This document shows positions 1 through 11,746 of a DNA stretch of 64,000 nt, one piece after another. This DNA is from Blattamonas nauphoetae (taxonomy: Eukaryota > Preaxostyla > Oxymonadida), in assembly GCA_033064195.1 (NCBI GenBank), contig JARBJD010000156.1, positions 1-64,000 of the forward strand, written 5' to 3'. Made by a program: the position numbers and the translations under genes. Within the stretch, counting starts at the first letter, position 1. Each line of letters starts with the position of its first letter. The notes beneath the pieces were generated by a model that did not search any database, was not told the DNA's origin, and saw nothing but the letters and a program-made list of their open reading frames with translations.

Positions 1-3000
1 AAAATAACGATAAATTGGTGGAGAATAATTCGGTCCCAGTTCCTCTGGGCCACCCTGTACCTTTTATTGATCTTCACGTATAAGAATGAGTGAGAGAACA
101 GAAAATACCATTATAGCTCCATCAGCGGAGCAGATGGCATCGAACCTCAACGCTATGTTCGACATAAAGACGGAGTTTGTTCGTTTTCTTGCGGCTTGGA
201 GGGACGATGATAATGACGTTCTGGAGAAGTTGGGCTCTCGGCTCCGGGGACCTCACACCATACGCGAACATGTTGTTCCACATGGTAAGAATCTTCAAAA
301 CACATAGATCTCGCCGGGCGACAAGATTCGTCTGGGAAAGTCTCCTCCCTCCGGAGGATCAATGGAGGGTGGAGGTTCCCAGGTTTGGTGAAGCGGTTGT
401 ACAGCCTCACCTCCACAATACCTTTCGATCATTATCTCCCGCACCGGTTACTCCACGGGGATAACGCCAGAGGTATTTCGAACTTGGATCATCATCAGGC
501 GGTGATATGGCCCACTGACCCTCAGCATCCTGTGGAGATCGGGCAAGGACATCCCAACCCCTTGATGGAGGGTATAAACGATCGGGAAGCGAGAGCGGAG
601 GCTCACTGACACCGCCCACCTCCTCCCGGAATTTCAATGGGAGGAAGGTGAGGAGAACGAACTCAAGGAGAGGATGACAAGTATTCCGGATGTGAAGTTT
701 TATCTGGACACAGTTTCGAAATTACAAAGTGACAAGGGTAAGAATCACCTCAACAGGTCATTGCACCAACTGGAAGCAGATTCTTTCCATCTGGTCAAAT
801 TGGGGGTTGTTTCTTTCCGAAAATCGGACTCGGTTGAGGAACTTGCGAGATCGATCGAACTAATGACCTTGAAGGCGTCGGAGATCACGAAATCGATAAA
901 CGATGTCAGGATTACACACCTACTCGCATTGCCAGCAGAAGAGGAGGGCGACGCAGCACGGAAGGAGTCAGAGCAGACAGGAGAAGAGGATCGAAGCTTT
1001 AATTGAAAAGGGACAAAGCTCGATTGCAAAGTCAACAGATCCGTTCCGCGACGCGCCGCTTTTTTCGTCCGGGCCCTGATCAGGGCATCAAGGACTCGAT
1101 CCACGACAACGACAGACCAGACCATTCAGCAATTTCCAACAACAGAGACAGCCACACCCGCGGTATCCTCCATCAGCACAAGGACCATGGTCGCAGGGAG
1201 GCTCATTCGGAGGAGCCCGCAACACATCGTCCAGGCGGGGTCACACACCCTCGAACCCACCGAACAGGTTTCAGCCTCACCTACAGCCGAGGCAGGGTTC
1301 CCAGCGCCGGAACTAGGAAAGGATCGTCGATATCCACAGATTGGAGGGAGGACCAGACATTTTGGCGAGCGTGGGAAGAATATGGCCTCGGGTCGGTGAT
1401 TCGGAAGGGATTCAGCATCGATTGGAGGGATGGGGAGGTTCCGACTTTCAGAAGTACTCCCTTCGAGTTGCGTCTCTCCGGGAGAGAAGAGGAGGGCTTG
1501 GCAGAAGTCATCAAGAAGGAGCTCGCGGATGGAGGATCAAGGAGGTGGCGAGAGACACAATCAAGTGCTGGAACCCAACGTTTGTTATTCAGAAAGGCGA
1601 CGGAGTTGGAGGAGAATATTGATTGCCGGCAAATCAACAGCAGCGTAATGCAGGAACACTTCAAGATGGAAGGATACTCAGCTGTGGCTCACATGTTGGA
1701 GGAGGGCTGTGGATATGCAAGCTGGATCTGGCGCATGCATATCTTCACATCGCCCTCAGTCCGCGAGAACATCTTTACTTCGGATTTCAGCACAGGAGAG
1801 AACATACGTGCAGCAGACGATGTGTTCGGGTTGACTTCGGCCCCAAGGCAATCCACAAAACTCGTGAGACCGGTGGTAGCAAAGTTCAGGAGACAATTTC
1901 CCATACTGGCCTACCTGGACGATTTCATCGTCATGGGCCAGTCAAAGGAGGCGGCGGAGGAGAATGTAGAACGGGTGAGAGCAGAACTCGAAAACTAGGC
2001 TTCACAATCAATTTGGAGAAGTCTGTATTCACAGCGAGCCAGCGGGTACAATTCTTAGGGCTGGAATGGAATTCAGTAGCCAGGACAGTCGGAGGGCAGA
2101 GAAACGGAAACTGGTTCTGGAAGCAGTGAGGGAGAGATTGAGGCCGTGGAAAATGGAGAAGTCAGAGTCAAAACGATGGCATCGTTGATCGGCAATTGCA
2201 GGCGATGGCCTTTGCGGACAGTATGGTTCATTTCAAGACTCGTCATCTTGTCGATTGAAGGAGTCTCTTGTGTCCAAACACGGTTGGAACGCAAGAGGGA
2301 AGCCTCGGCCTGGCGGAAGTCGAAGAGCTGAGATGGTGGAAAACAAGGCTGGCGATGAAGATGGAGCGTACGATCCAACAGTTCGACCATCTTGTTACCA
2401 TGGTCTCAGACGCCAGCGAATGGGGACTCGGGGTAATTTGGGAGAGAAGGGATGGCGAGAAACAGAGTTGGCAACGCAGATCTGATGCCGGCGAGACAAC
2501 GTGGTCGAGCAATCGAAGGAAGCCGAGGCGATCTTGGAGGGCTTCTGAGGAGGGGTAAAAGAGGTATGATCAGGAATGGAGAAGACGTTCTTGTCAGATC
2601 AGACAATATGGCAGCGGTTGCCAACATCAATCGGAGGAACTGCGCGGTTTCACCTCCCACAGTTTTGTGCACTGTTTCAACAGGCGGACAGCGCACGGAG
2701 CAGAATTTGGGCCGAACACATAGCGGGCAAGGAGAACGTAGTGGCAGACAGACTCTCGCGGATGCGAGATGCCACGGACTACGCCCTGAAACCGGAGATC
2801 TTCAGATGGATCATCCGGGAGTTCAAGATCTTGCTGAGCGTAGACGCCTTCGCGTCGGCACAGAACAGGAAAGTCAGAAGATTCTGGTCGCTGACTCAGG
2901 AAAGCGGGTCGGCGGGGACAAACGCGATGCTCCAAGACTGGAACGGAGAGTCGTGCGTTTTCGCCTTCCCCGATTCCCCTCATCCAGAGAGTACTACTGA

Positions 3001-4431
3001 AATGGAAGAAGAGCACCACTCACCTCATCCTGGTGATTCCAGATTGGAGCACGATTCCGGGCAGAGACGTGTTGGAGCAAGAAGCACTCAAGACACTATC
3101 ACTGGGAAGGACAGAGGAAGTGACGACGATCGGCCCAGGCCTAGAAGCGAGCAGGAGCTCGCGCCCACCAGGTCTCCTCCGAGCATTCTTGCTGGGGAGA
3201 TCTGGGAGGGACTCACAGACATGTTAGGGATGGAGGAAGACACGATGCTTTGGATCCTCGCGGGAATCAGTGAGGCTACTGTACGCCAATATGCCGCATC
3301 TATAAGGAAGTGGATCGAGGAGGAATATCAAGCGAAGAGAGATTGGACAGCACTCAACCCTGTGCAGGTCTCGAATTTCCTCTCTCGGTGGATGAGGAGG
3401 ACTAAATCCCCAAACACAACCTCGATTGCGCGGAGCGCTCTATCTTCCTTTCCCAGCTGCTGGGAAAAGGCCAGGTCGGTACCTCGCTCACGGTCACAGC
3501 GACTATGCGGGGAATTCGCCGAGTGAACCCACAGAAACCAAAATATTCAGACATTTGGGACGCCAGGATCATGGAGAAGGAAGTTTTGAGGAGATGGACT
3601 GACAGGGACACGCTAGGCGATGACGAGATCAGGACTGCGCTCGCCGTCACCCTCATCCTTCAACATGCGCTTCGTTTCACGGAAATGAGCCGAATCAATC
3701 GAGAGACTGTCAGGATCGATCAGGAGAATGACGAGATCAGCTTCATCACCAGACTGAAAACTGGCGACGGGGAGGAAACGGTGACGCTGAAAGAGAGCCA
3801 TCTGACCGAAGGGTTGAGAGCAAGGGATTGGATTTCGCTATTGGACGGAAGGAGGGAGGTCGAATGGGGGACAATTACTCGGGATCTCGACAGGTCGTTA
3901 TCAGCAGGAGATCGCCTCCAGAATTAAACTGCTCATGGGCACGATTGGGTTGGACAGTTCGAAGTACGGTCCGTACTCCCTTAAACACGCGGGAAGATCG
4001 AGGAACAGATTGATTGGGATGAGCGACGGGGACAACGCTCGACAGGCAAGACTCTCCTCGAGGACAAACACCTCCAACGATTCTATATCAAGCAGTCATC
4101 ACCTCCCAACGGACTCTAACTTTCTTCATCCCGAACTGAGAAAGCCATTCGTCGACAATCACTGAAGAGTGATTCCGACAATGGTTTCGAAAGAAGGATG
4201 AAGAAAGTTTCCTGCCGCCACCCGCCCCAGCAACTCGACAATCGGAACGACTTAAAATAAGGAAACTTTCTTCCCTCTTTCGAAATCCTCCCAACGGAGT
4301 AACAAAGGGGATCACTTCACGGAACCAAAACTCCAAAAAGCCAAAAGTAACTCATTCTTTCTTCATTTAAGATCAATTCACAGGAAAATTACTCAAACTT
4401 TCTTCATCCCTTCTTTCGAAACCATTGTCGG
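1..4431 (+). mobile_element. Decayed DIRS-like (tyrosine-recombinase) retroelement
   Basis: Fossil retroelement of the DIRS order. Parts in order: a gag-like leader at about 80-1006; a reverse transcriptase at about 1000-2130, with the YLDD catalytic box near 1913; an RNase H at about 2330-2790, starting with a DAS-type motif; and a tyrosine recombinase at about 3180-4060 with a YGPYSLKHAG-type box. The order RT, RNase H, tyrosine recombinase, with no DDE integrase, is what separates DIRS from Ty3/Ty1 families. The element is broken: the reading frame is interrupted in roughly half a dozen or more places, so it is not an active copy. The left end may lie outside the window. The right end is marked by inverted repeats (4123-4431), as expected for DIRS termini and internal complementary regions. 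The domains are still easy to recognise, so it is probably of moderate age. Confidence 0.85.
4175..4431. repeat. Inverted repeat pair at the right end of the DIRS-like element
   Basis: The arm 4175-4210 is the reverse complement of 4395-4431 over about 36 bases, differing by a single extra C. Between the arms lie about 184 bases without coding potential, holding further diverged copies of the same ACTTTCTTC...TTTCGAAA unit (near 4262 and 4345). A related but diverged copy lies just outside at 4123-4156, and a small hairpin (AATCACT...AGTGATT) at 4158-4175. This fits the terminal repeat and internal complementary region of DIRS elements. A separate MITE-like insertion of 257 bp with 36-bp ends is the alternative. 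Confidence 0.75.
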
Positions 4432-4562
4432 AAAAAAATGACAAAGATCCTTCTTGGATGCAATTGTAATAATCAATGTGCTATGAAGCTAGACACCCCA
4501 CTGAGGAAGACGACACTAAAATGCAAAATAAAACTTTTAAAGAAGGAGAAAAACGACTCAAA

Positions 4563-7098
4563 TTATTCCACTGATTCCTTCGGTTTCGACGTGCTCTTTC
4601 TCACCTTTGTCGCTCCTTCAGCTGGAGGGGCCTTGCTCGAGCTGGGTTTCTTGACTGGAGCCTCGGCAGCAGGCTTTGGAGACGGCGCACCAGCTGTTCC
4701 TGGGTAGATCGGGACTGGTCTCCCAGTCTTTCCTGCCGAGCCCAAAACGTCTTTATTATATTCCCATCCAGAAAACTCCTTGTTGACACGGGCAAGGACA
4801 GCTTCTGGGAGGACCGGACCGGGCGAGTCGGTGAGAGGGAGGGAGAGGAACTCCTTGTCGAAGTTGGAGATGTCCATAATGCCATTCTGAGCAGCGAATG
4901 AACGACGGAAGGGGAAACATGAAAGACACAAAGACGTTGGAAAGGGAGAGGAAGAACCAACCTTGAAGCGCGGCTTGAACGGGGGTGACAGCTGCCTCGC
5001 ATCGAGCTGTTCCCAGTTGATGCTCTTGAAGAGCGGGTGATCCAACACCTCCTGCCCTCCCCCAGGCCCAGACCCCAACCTCTGCTCTGGGTGTCTATTT
5101 AGGCTTCGCTTGAGGAAATCACGAGCATCTTCGCTGACACTGTCGGGGATGGTGAGGGGAGCACGGAGCGTGTTCAGGAACATCTCTTGCTTGTTGGCGG
5201 AGTAGAAGGGTGGCATTCCGGTCAGCATCTCGTAGAACAGGATGCCTGTGCTCCACCAGTCAACAGCCTTTCCATGCGGCATGTTTTGGAGGATTTCGGG
5301 AGCTTGGAGAGGGAGAGAGAGGAGAAAGGGGTTTGGATGATGGGAGGGCATGAGGGGATTAAGAGATCAAACCGAGATATTCGGGAGTTCCGCAGAACGT
5401 AAGAGTGGTCTCTCCCTCCCCCTCTCCTCCGACCGACGTGATTCCGATTTTGGAAAGACCAAAGTCGGTGAGGACGATGTGTCCATCGATGTCGAGGAGG
5501 ACGTTCTCTGGCTTGAGGTCGCGGTAGATGATGTTGCGCTTGTGAAGGTGGTTGATGGCTGACACCACCTCGGCACAATAGAAGATGGCGAGGGCTTCGG
5601 GGAAGCGACGGGCACTGGATGAGGAGAGAGGAGAGAAAGGGTGAGGAGTCGACAAAGAGGGATGGAAAGAGCATATTAGGAAAATGTAATGGGTGGACAA
5701 TCCAACAGATAATGCTGAGTCGCATTTCTCCAAATTTGGGATCAAACCGTCGGAGGTGGAAGAAGATCTCTCCACCATTCACGTAGTCCATAACAATGTA
5801 CAGTTTGGTGTCTGTCTGGAAAGCATAGTGCAAACGAGTCATAAATGAATGGTTAATAGTGGCTAAGATTTTGCGCTCGGTGAGAGTGTGCTCAATCTGG
5901 TTCTTGTCGTACAGATCCTTCTTCTTCAGAATCTTCATGGCGTAGATGCCGCCGTCGCTGATCTTCCGTGTTTGGAACACTTTCCCAAAGCTACCTTTGC
6001 CCACACAATGAAGAAGCTCAAAATCACTCATGCTGACGAAGTGGGACGGATCGAGCCGTTCGAGTGAGAGGAGATTTGCAGGAGTCTGGGAGTACAAGAG
6101 AAAGGACGAATGAAAATATGGATTGCAATGATCGGCAGACTTCAGATGCTTTAGAGCGGAGTGAAGGGCGTGTTTTGGTGGATTGTGGCTCTGATTTGAG
6201 GATCGCTGAGGCAGGAACGCCGAGTTGTGATAATGATTGCTCAAGACTCTGCATCCCAGCACCCATGTGTTTCAGCAGGTCGCAGACTCGTTTGTAGATT
6301 GCTGGGTCCTCAACTTCGAAGGTTTGTTGGTGGAGAGTTGTGATTGTGAACGTTTTCTTGTCAGAACCACTTGGTGCAATACTGGAGAGAACAATGGGAT
6401 ATAGAGTGAGAAAAGATTCAGACGCAAGGATAGAGGAAGGAGGCTTGTTCCATCCATCTTCATTCTTCTTCACACATTTGATTCCATCTCTTGACATAAC
6501 AAGCTTCTGGGGCTGTTTCTTTCCCTTCTGACCAATTTTAACAACATTGACAGGGATTTTGCCTGATGATCCAGGTTTCTTCACTGCAGGGTCCTCCTTC
6601 CTTTCGGTCATATCGTTGCTTTTGGCTTGATCGAGTTGAGAAAGTCGTCTGGTGATTCTCAAGAGAATCTGTTTGGCCATGAATTGAATGATTTCTGTTA
6701 AGACCTTCTCACTCGTCTGATTTCCAGATGAATTCATCCATTCATCAAACCAACACTTGGCAGATTCCACAAAGGATGTCACAACCGCCTGAAGACGATT
6801 CTCACAGATTTAATTAATTTTCTCTGAAAAGTTTTAAGAATTATCACTGATTATCATTATAGCAGGCACACTTTGCACAGATCCATCAGTAACGTGTTTT
6901 CTCAAATTCAAGATCATCACACAAGAAAACCTGTCGAAAAAATGAAATTAAAACAAAACAGAAGTGAGTGAAAAGAAGTGTAAGTTGATCAACTAGGTCT
7001 GACTTTGAACGAGATGGTGCCCGAGCAAGCAATTCGACTCTCTCGGGCATTTGGGTAGATCTGACCCTAACTGTGACTTTTCCAAAAAAATCTGCCAC
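4563..7098 (-). CDS. AGC-family serine/threonine protein kinase (multi-exon)
   Basis: Phosphorylates Ser/Thr on protein substrates. The kinase domain reads through four introns that can be placed: 6086-6140, 5615-5747, 5303-5372 and 4887-4961. Visible motifs are the glycine loop GKGSFGKVF, the lysine in [17 protein letters not shown], and the AGC activation loop [13 protein letters not shown] after splicing. A C-terminal AGC extension ends in a hydrophobic motif FSGWEY, followed by a Lys/Pro/Ala-rich tail. The phosphosite position of that motif is Glu, as in atypical PKC. The N-terminal ~200 residues are not recognised; there is a possible PH-like patch around [15 protein letters not shown]. 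The extreme 5' end is uncertain: a likely first exon starts at 7098 ([12 protein letters not shown]), but I could not phase the intron between about 6890 and 6790 with confidence. Its start would sit only 15 bp from the divergent gene at 7114. Subfamily (PKA, PKC, AKT or S6K) cannot be fixed. Confidence 0.9.
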
Positions 7099-7113
7099 TT
7101 TTTTGTTCTGACG

Positions 7114-7930
7114 ATGATTGACTTTGGTTCGTCCTTGAAACAGCGTTCTTTCCTTTTTTCGGGAATATTTTTGTTGTTTCTTTCGTTATTTGTCCTCGAA
7201 GCAACAGATGAAGGCTCAGATGGACATCAAAGTCTGAATCCTTCATCCGCTCATTTCTCTTGTGTATCTGCTTCTATCTGGATAAACCACAACTTTATTC
7301 TACTTAACCATGATAATAGAGACGATTGCAGATCAAAAACAGTCAGTGTCCACAGATCCTATAAAGATACTCTCAAACTCAAACTTTTCCTCTCTAGTGA
7401 CCCCCACACAAGCATGGGTGATTTACTCGTTTCATTTTTGTTGTATAATCTCCTGCTTATTCCATTCTTCCCATTCATTTGTCAGATACTCCCCGACATG
7501 TGGAATATGTCGTGTTTGTCGTTTTCTTCGATCACTCGTTGCTCTTCCAGAACTTTAAACCCACTTTCACCCAGTTTGCCGACTTAGTGAAAGATAAATA
7601 TCAAAAAATTCAGATTGGGTCTGTCGACTGCGCCCATGAATCAAGTATTCTCTCTGACTCCATTCCTGACGCCCTTCCCAGAACTCTGTGACAAACTCAA
7701 AATCTACGCATATCCAGACATTACTTTGTGTGTTTCCTAGCTTTTCGAGTGATTCCACACTTTCTCTGCCCCTTATCTCTTCCACATCTCTCTTCTCATC
7801 TTTTTTCGCTCCCCTCACTGTATATTTCAGCAAGCTTGGGAAGAAATCGGAAGAATTCACAGGAAACAGAACGCTTGAACAACTTGAAAACTGGTTAATC
7901 ACACAAATCAACCTCAATTCGATCAGATGA
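7114..7930 (+). CDS. Thioredoxin-fold (PDI-like) secretory protein lacking CxxC
   Basis: The start at 7114 gives a basic then strongly hydrophobic N-terminus (FLFSGIFLLFLSLFVLEA), a clear signal peptide, so the product enters the ER. Downstream exons spell a PDI-type domain: an ILSNSNFSSLV strand/helix (near 7365-7400), VFVVFF, FKPTFTQFADLV, IQIGSVDCAHES, LCDKLKIYAYPDITF and a final FTGNRTLEQLENWL helix ending at 7928. Introns with good splice logic run from about 7641 to 7680 and from about 7726 to 7831. The usual WCGHCK active site after the central strand is replaced by DHSLLFQN, so both redox cysteines are gone. A chaperone-like or structural role rather than thiol-disulfide exchange is inferred. 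The exons between 7230 and 7480 are less certain. Confidence 0.7.
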
Positions 7931-8105
7931 CCATCTTGTCGAAAACGGAGAAAAGTGACTTACTAACCGAGTATTTCTCTTAATTTTCATTTCATTGATA
8001 TATTCTTTATTTACCATTCTATCCCTTGACAATCACCATATTTTAACCCACTTTTTTCGATCATAACACAACTTTTTTTGATCTCATCCTCTTTCTTTCA
8101 TTCGG

Positions 8106-9747
8106 ATGGATCATCCGGAAAATTTTCACTTTCCTGAACCTTCTCAAGATTCTATTGATGCTGTTACAAACAAACCCGAACGAATTCCCATTGACTTGGG
8201 AACAATCTGCCTCTTTGACCAAAATTGGTTTATGGAAGATATTCAACCACCAGCCCATCTTTTTCCAAAAGAAATGCGAATGTATCGCGCTATTGAGTAT
8301 TATCGACATAGTTTGTATCATAATTCACTTTATTAAGTCTTCTCATCCACACCACAAAGATCAATTCAGCGAGGCGATAGCTCTGTTTGATCCAAGTGAA
8401 GAACTGACAAAACTGAGCAAGGAGGTATCATTATTCATTTCTCAGCAATTTGGTGATTATTCTTATCAGGACAAGGACATGCTCGCTCGATGCCATTTCC
8501 GTCTCGGACACTTCAAGCAAGCCGAAACACTCTGCCATCTCCAGCTCCAATATAAGAAACATGACTTCAACACACTTCTTCTCCTTGCAGACTGCTATTC
8601 TTCTCAGCAACAGCTCAAACCTTCCTTCTTTTGTCTCCTCAACTCCCTTGTCCTTCACAGAAGCAACACATCCGCTTGGCTTCGCCTTGCTCAGTGTTGG
8701 TGTGGATTGTTGACGGCTGAGAAGGCTCTAACCGGCCATAATCCTTCTGAATTGGCCGTTCTTCTTGGATGGGTCTTCACACAGCGGGGCACCGTCCTAA
8801 CAATGCAGACGCTTCGACAAAGACGCCAACTGTTTGAACAGACACGGTTCAAAAGTGTTGGGATGAGTAATAGACACGCTATTCAGGTTGGGGGTGAAAA
8901 GAGGGCGAAGGCGGATTCCAGCACGGACCAGGTTGAGAATGCAGATGAAGTCCCAACTCCAGCAGAGCCCGTAGTTCCTCCAAGTACCCCAGAATGTTCA
9001 CCATCAGATGAAAGCAGCCAATCAAAGTTGGAAGAGGAACGACAACACCACTCATCGTTTGTGGCCTCTTTGAGACCCTTTATGGAGAAGAGCACTGAAA
9101 AGTACGAAAAATGGATGGGCGAGTTTGATTTGTTGGCACAGCAGTTGATTACATCGTGGATTGAAACAGACCACAAAGTCAACGAGATCGAACCAACTCC
9201 TCCGACTCCAGACGTTGATGAACGGATATCAGCCCGCGCCCAATTAAGCGCCCTCTCTCTTCGTTTGTTTGAAACACTGCGTGACCATGCTGAACCGGCA
9301 AATACGAAAGGACCGAAAGGAAGAGGAAAGCAGAAGATCCAGCTTCCTCCCTCCAAAGTGTCAGAAACTCGTTTTCCGATGCATTTCTCGGTTGAGTCAC
9401 ACACAAACGCGCTTCTTCCTGTCCAGGCACTGTTTGATCCTGCAATCAGCGTCCCAACACCATCAGACCCCGACTCCTCCCCCTCCCAACCCCAACCGGC
9501 ACCAACACCCATTTCTTCTGTTCCACTTGACTCCTTTGATCTTTGCCCAGACGAGACAAAGCTTGATGTCTTTGTTTCGTTCTGGCTGGCTTCCCATCAG
9601 AAGAAGTTCATCCTCCCGCATATCGACGCTGAAATGGAAGCTGAATATGCCAATGGGAAGGAGGACGACGACGATGACAGTGTTTTGGCAGTTAACGATA
9701 ACATCGGTAACTATGCCGACTTTGCTGGGATTCCGTTGTTGAGATGA
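8106..9747 (+). CDS. TPR-like helical-repeat protein (514 aa)
   Basis: Three exons: 8106-8310, 8363-8424 and 8470-9747. The introns begin GTTTGTATCA and GTATCATTAT, end in AG, and keep the frame throughout, giving 514 residues. The N-terminal half holds paired helices typical of tetratricopeptide repeats, for example YRAIEYYRHNQFSEAIALF, DMLARCHFRLGHFKQAETL, FNTLLLLADCYSSQQQL and SAWLRLAQCWCGL. A charged linker rich in Pro/Ser follows, and the C-terminus is very acidic (KEDDDDDSVL). The family is not recognised. TPR scaffolds are common in ciliary, APC/C and chaperone complexes, and nothing here decides between these. Confidence 0.7.
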
Positions 9748-9927
9748 ACTCTTTCTGTCTTATTTCGAGAATATACATTTCAAAATCTTCTTTCGATGAT
9801 GTGAATGAGTGTTTTCAGGAATTGTGACATAACTAAACGCCTATTTCAGAACACAAAACGGATCGTACCCACACCATTTTTTCAATCTTCTCTCTTTTCT
9901 TCTGGAAGATTATCACCATCATCACAA

Positions 9928-10879
9928 ATGACGAAAGGTCTCGGTTTTCTCATGGGAAAGGTTTCTTCTTCTTCCCATTCTCATAAATCCTTTCAACACC
10001 GTCCACCGTTTTCAGTACTTCCATCCCGCTAATCGCGAGAATCAACAGAAGAAATTTGAAGCTGAACAAAAATTCAAGATGGTAGAGAAACGTGATAAGG
10101 AGCTGATTGAAATTCGAAGAAGGGAATTGGAGAAAGAGGCAATTGAAAGAGCCCAGCTTGGAGAACTGGACCCAAAGGCTCGTCGAAGAAAGGAACTGTC
10201 CTTTATGTACGAAGCGCCACCAGGATATGTCGAGCCAAAGACGGCTGACGATGAGGAGGAGAAAGAAGAAGAGACAGCCGGAATTGGAGCTGCTTTCCCT
10301 CAAGCCATCGCCGGGAAGAACGCCCCGCTGGAAGAAAAGTTTGCCAGTTACAAGGTCGCGCCAACAGACACAGAATATGGAAGGCAATTCAGTATGACGC
10401 ATCATCCGTTCGGGGAGGTGATTAAGGAGATTAAATGCCATCGCTGTGGGCAGTGGGGGCATCAAACAGGAGACAGAGAATGCCCACTCAGATTTATCAA
10501 TCCGAGGGACGCACTGAGGAAGGAAATGGAAGACCCGATGACGTTCATGATGCAGAAGGAGTCAGAAATGAAAACAGAGATTACAAAGCAAAAACGAGCT
10601 CACTCATCGGGGAAATCTTCAGACGCTGTAACATCTGCGGAGCCTTTGAGCTACGAACAAGCCGAGCGGATCGCACGTCTTCTGTTGTCGAGACTGGACA
10701 CTGGCGAGAAAGAGGAACTTGTTGATGCACTGTTGAATGATGTGAGCTCCTCTGAGAGCTCTGATGAATCAGAACCGAAAAAACATCGGAAATCCTCGCA
10801 TAAATCAAGACATCATCACTCAAGCCGCCGATCACACAGTGAACGTTCTCATCGGTCATCTCGACATTGCAAGGATTGA
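9928..10879 (+). CDS. CIR1: CIR1-type (CBF1-interacting corepressor) homologue, splicing-associated
   Basis: Exon 1 is 9928-9960 and exon 2 is 10016-10879, with a 55-nt intron, giving 298 aa. The spliced N-terminus (LMGKYFHPANRENQQKKFEAE) has the Cir_N signature: a short W/YxHP box followed by a basic coiled coil. A zinc-knuckle-like segment, CHRCGQWGHQTGDRECP, follows near residue 145 and is characteristic of CIR1/RP9-type proteins. The C-terminus is rich in Ser/His/Arg/Lys (SHKSRHHHSSRRS), an RS-like tail typical of spliceosome-associated factors. Family members work in the nucleus in Notch-pathway repression in animals and with the splicing machinery more broadly; in a protist the splicing role is more likely. 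The stop lies 94 bp from the convergent E2 gene. Confidence 0.85.
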
Positions 10880-10972
10880 CCAAGCCATTATATTTGCAGA
10901 TATTTCCAGAAAAAACCGGAAAATGTGGGAAAATGGAGAAAAGGTGAATGTGAGATGCTTATGACAAAGAAA

Positions 10973-11609
10973 TTAATCTGTGGTCTCAAAAGCTCTCTTG
11001 TTGAAAGCCTCACGATCTGTGGAGATAAGCGTTTGTGCTTCGGTGTTGTTGGACATCGCTGGGTCGGGATTGCTGAGAACTTGGTAGACTTCTCTGAGGA
11101 CTGGAAGAGAACATAGCAGAAAGAGAATAATACCGTCAATGATGGTGTTTTTGGCGTTCCAATTAGTTGTGATGATGAGACACGTTTTACCAGTCTCTGG
11201 CTCAATTGCAGGGTGGAAAATTGTGGATGCAATTCGAACAGTTGGAGCCTGGAAAATAATAAGAAAATAGTCGAAACGGTGAGTGGGAAGCCTGGAAAAA
11301 TAGAGAAAAACCAAATGCAGACTATCTCCTTTGATCTTAACAGTGAACTCACGGCCTTTGTATGGAGATTGTTCCTGAATGGAGAAAAGGGAAGGATGGT
11401 TGAGAAGGAGATGATACGGTTGTCTTAACTTTGACTGCAAAAAATGAGCAAGAGAAACGACATACCGGTGAGCTCAGACGGCGTACGGCTGACGAAGGTC
11501 ACTTGGTCTTTCAGAGTTTTCTTGATGTCTCGCTCGTGTTTAACCTGAAAGAGGAAAATGAGGTTAAGATAAGATGATGTAAATGAAAGTCAACTTCAAA
11601 TCCTGGCAT
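10973..11609 (-). CDS. Ubiquitin-conjugating (E2/UBC fold) protein, HPA variant
   Basis: Short exons assemble into a UBC domain of about 140 aa. The start ATG at 11609 opens a tiny 15-nt exon (MPGFE), followed by an intron beginning GTTGAC. Recognised pieces are VKHERDIKKTLKDQ (helix 1), SPYKGREFTVKI, APTVRIASTIFHPAI, then GKTCLIITTNW with the catalytic-position Cys. After an intron, VLREVYQVLSNPDPAMSNN and a final helix end at 10973. The canonical HPN triad upstream of the Cys reads HPA here. The Asn normally stabilises the transition state, so catalysis or the partner modifier may be unusual. The exons between 11360 and 11470 are poorly resolved. Subfamily (for example UBC12/NEDD8-type) is not settled. 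Confidence 0.75.
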
Positions 11610-11746
11610 TCTTCAGCTGAACTGGTTCGGTTGATCAACCCCCAAGTTAAAATGTGTGGACTTTCTTTGTTACAATCGAAATCAAGACTTCTATGAATTG
11701 AGAATCAATGAAAAACGAAAGCTTAGCTGAAAACAAGAATAATGTG

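Noticed and set aside
1-4431. Retrovirus or Ty3/Ty1-type LTR element
   Set aside because: The element carries a tyrosine recombinase after RNase H and no DDE integrase, and its ends show inverted rather than direct repeats, so DIRS is the better family.
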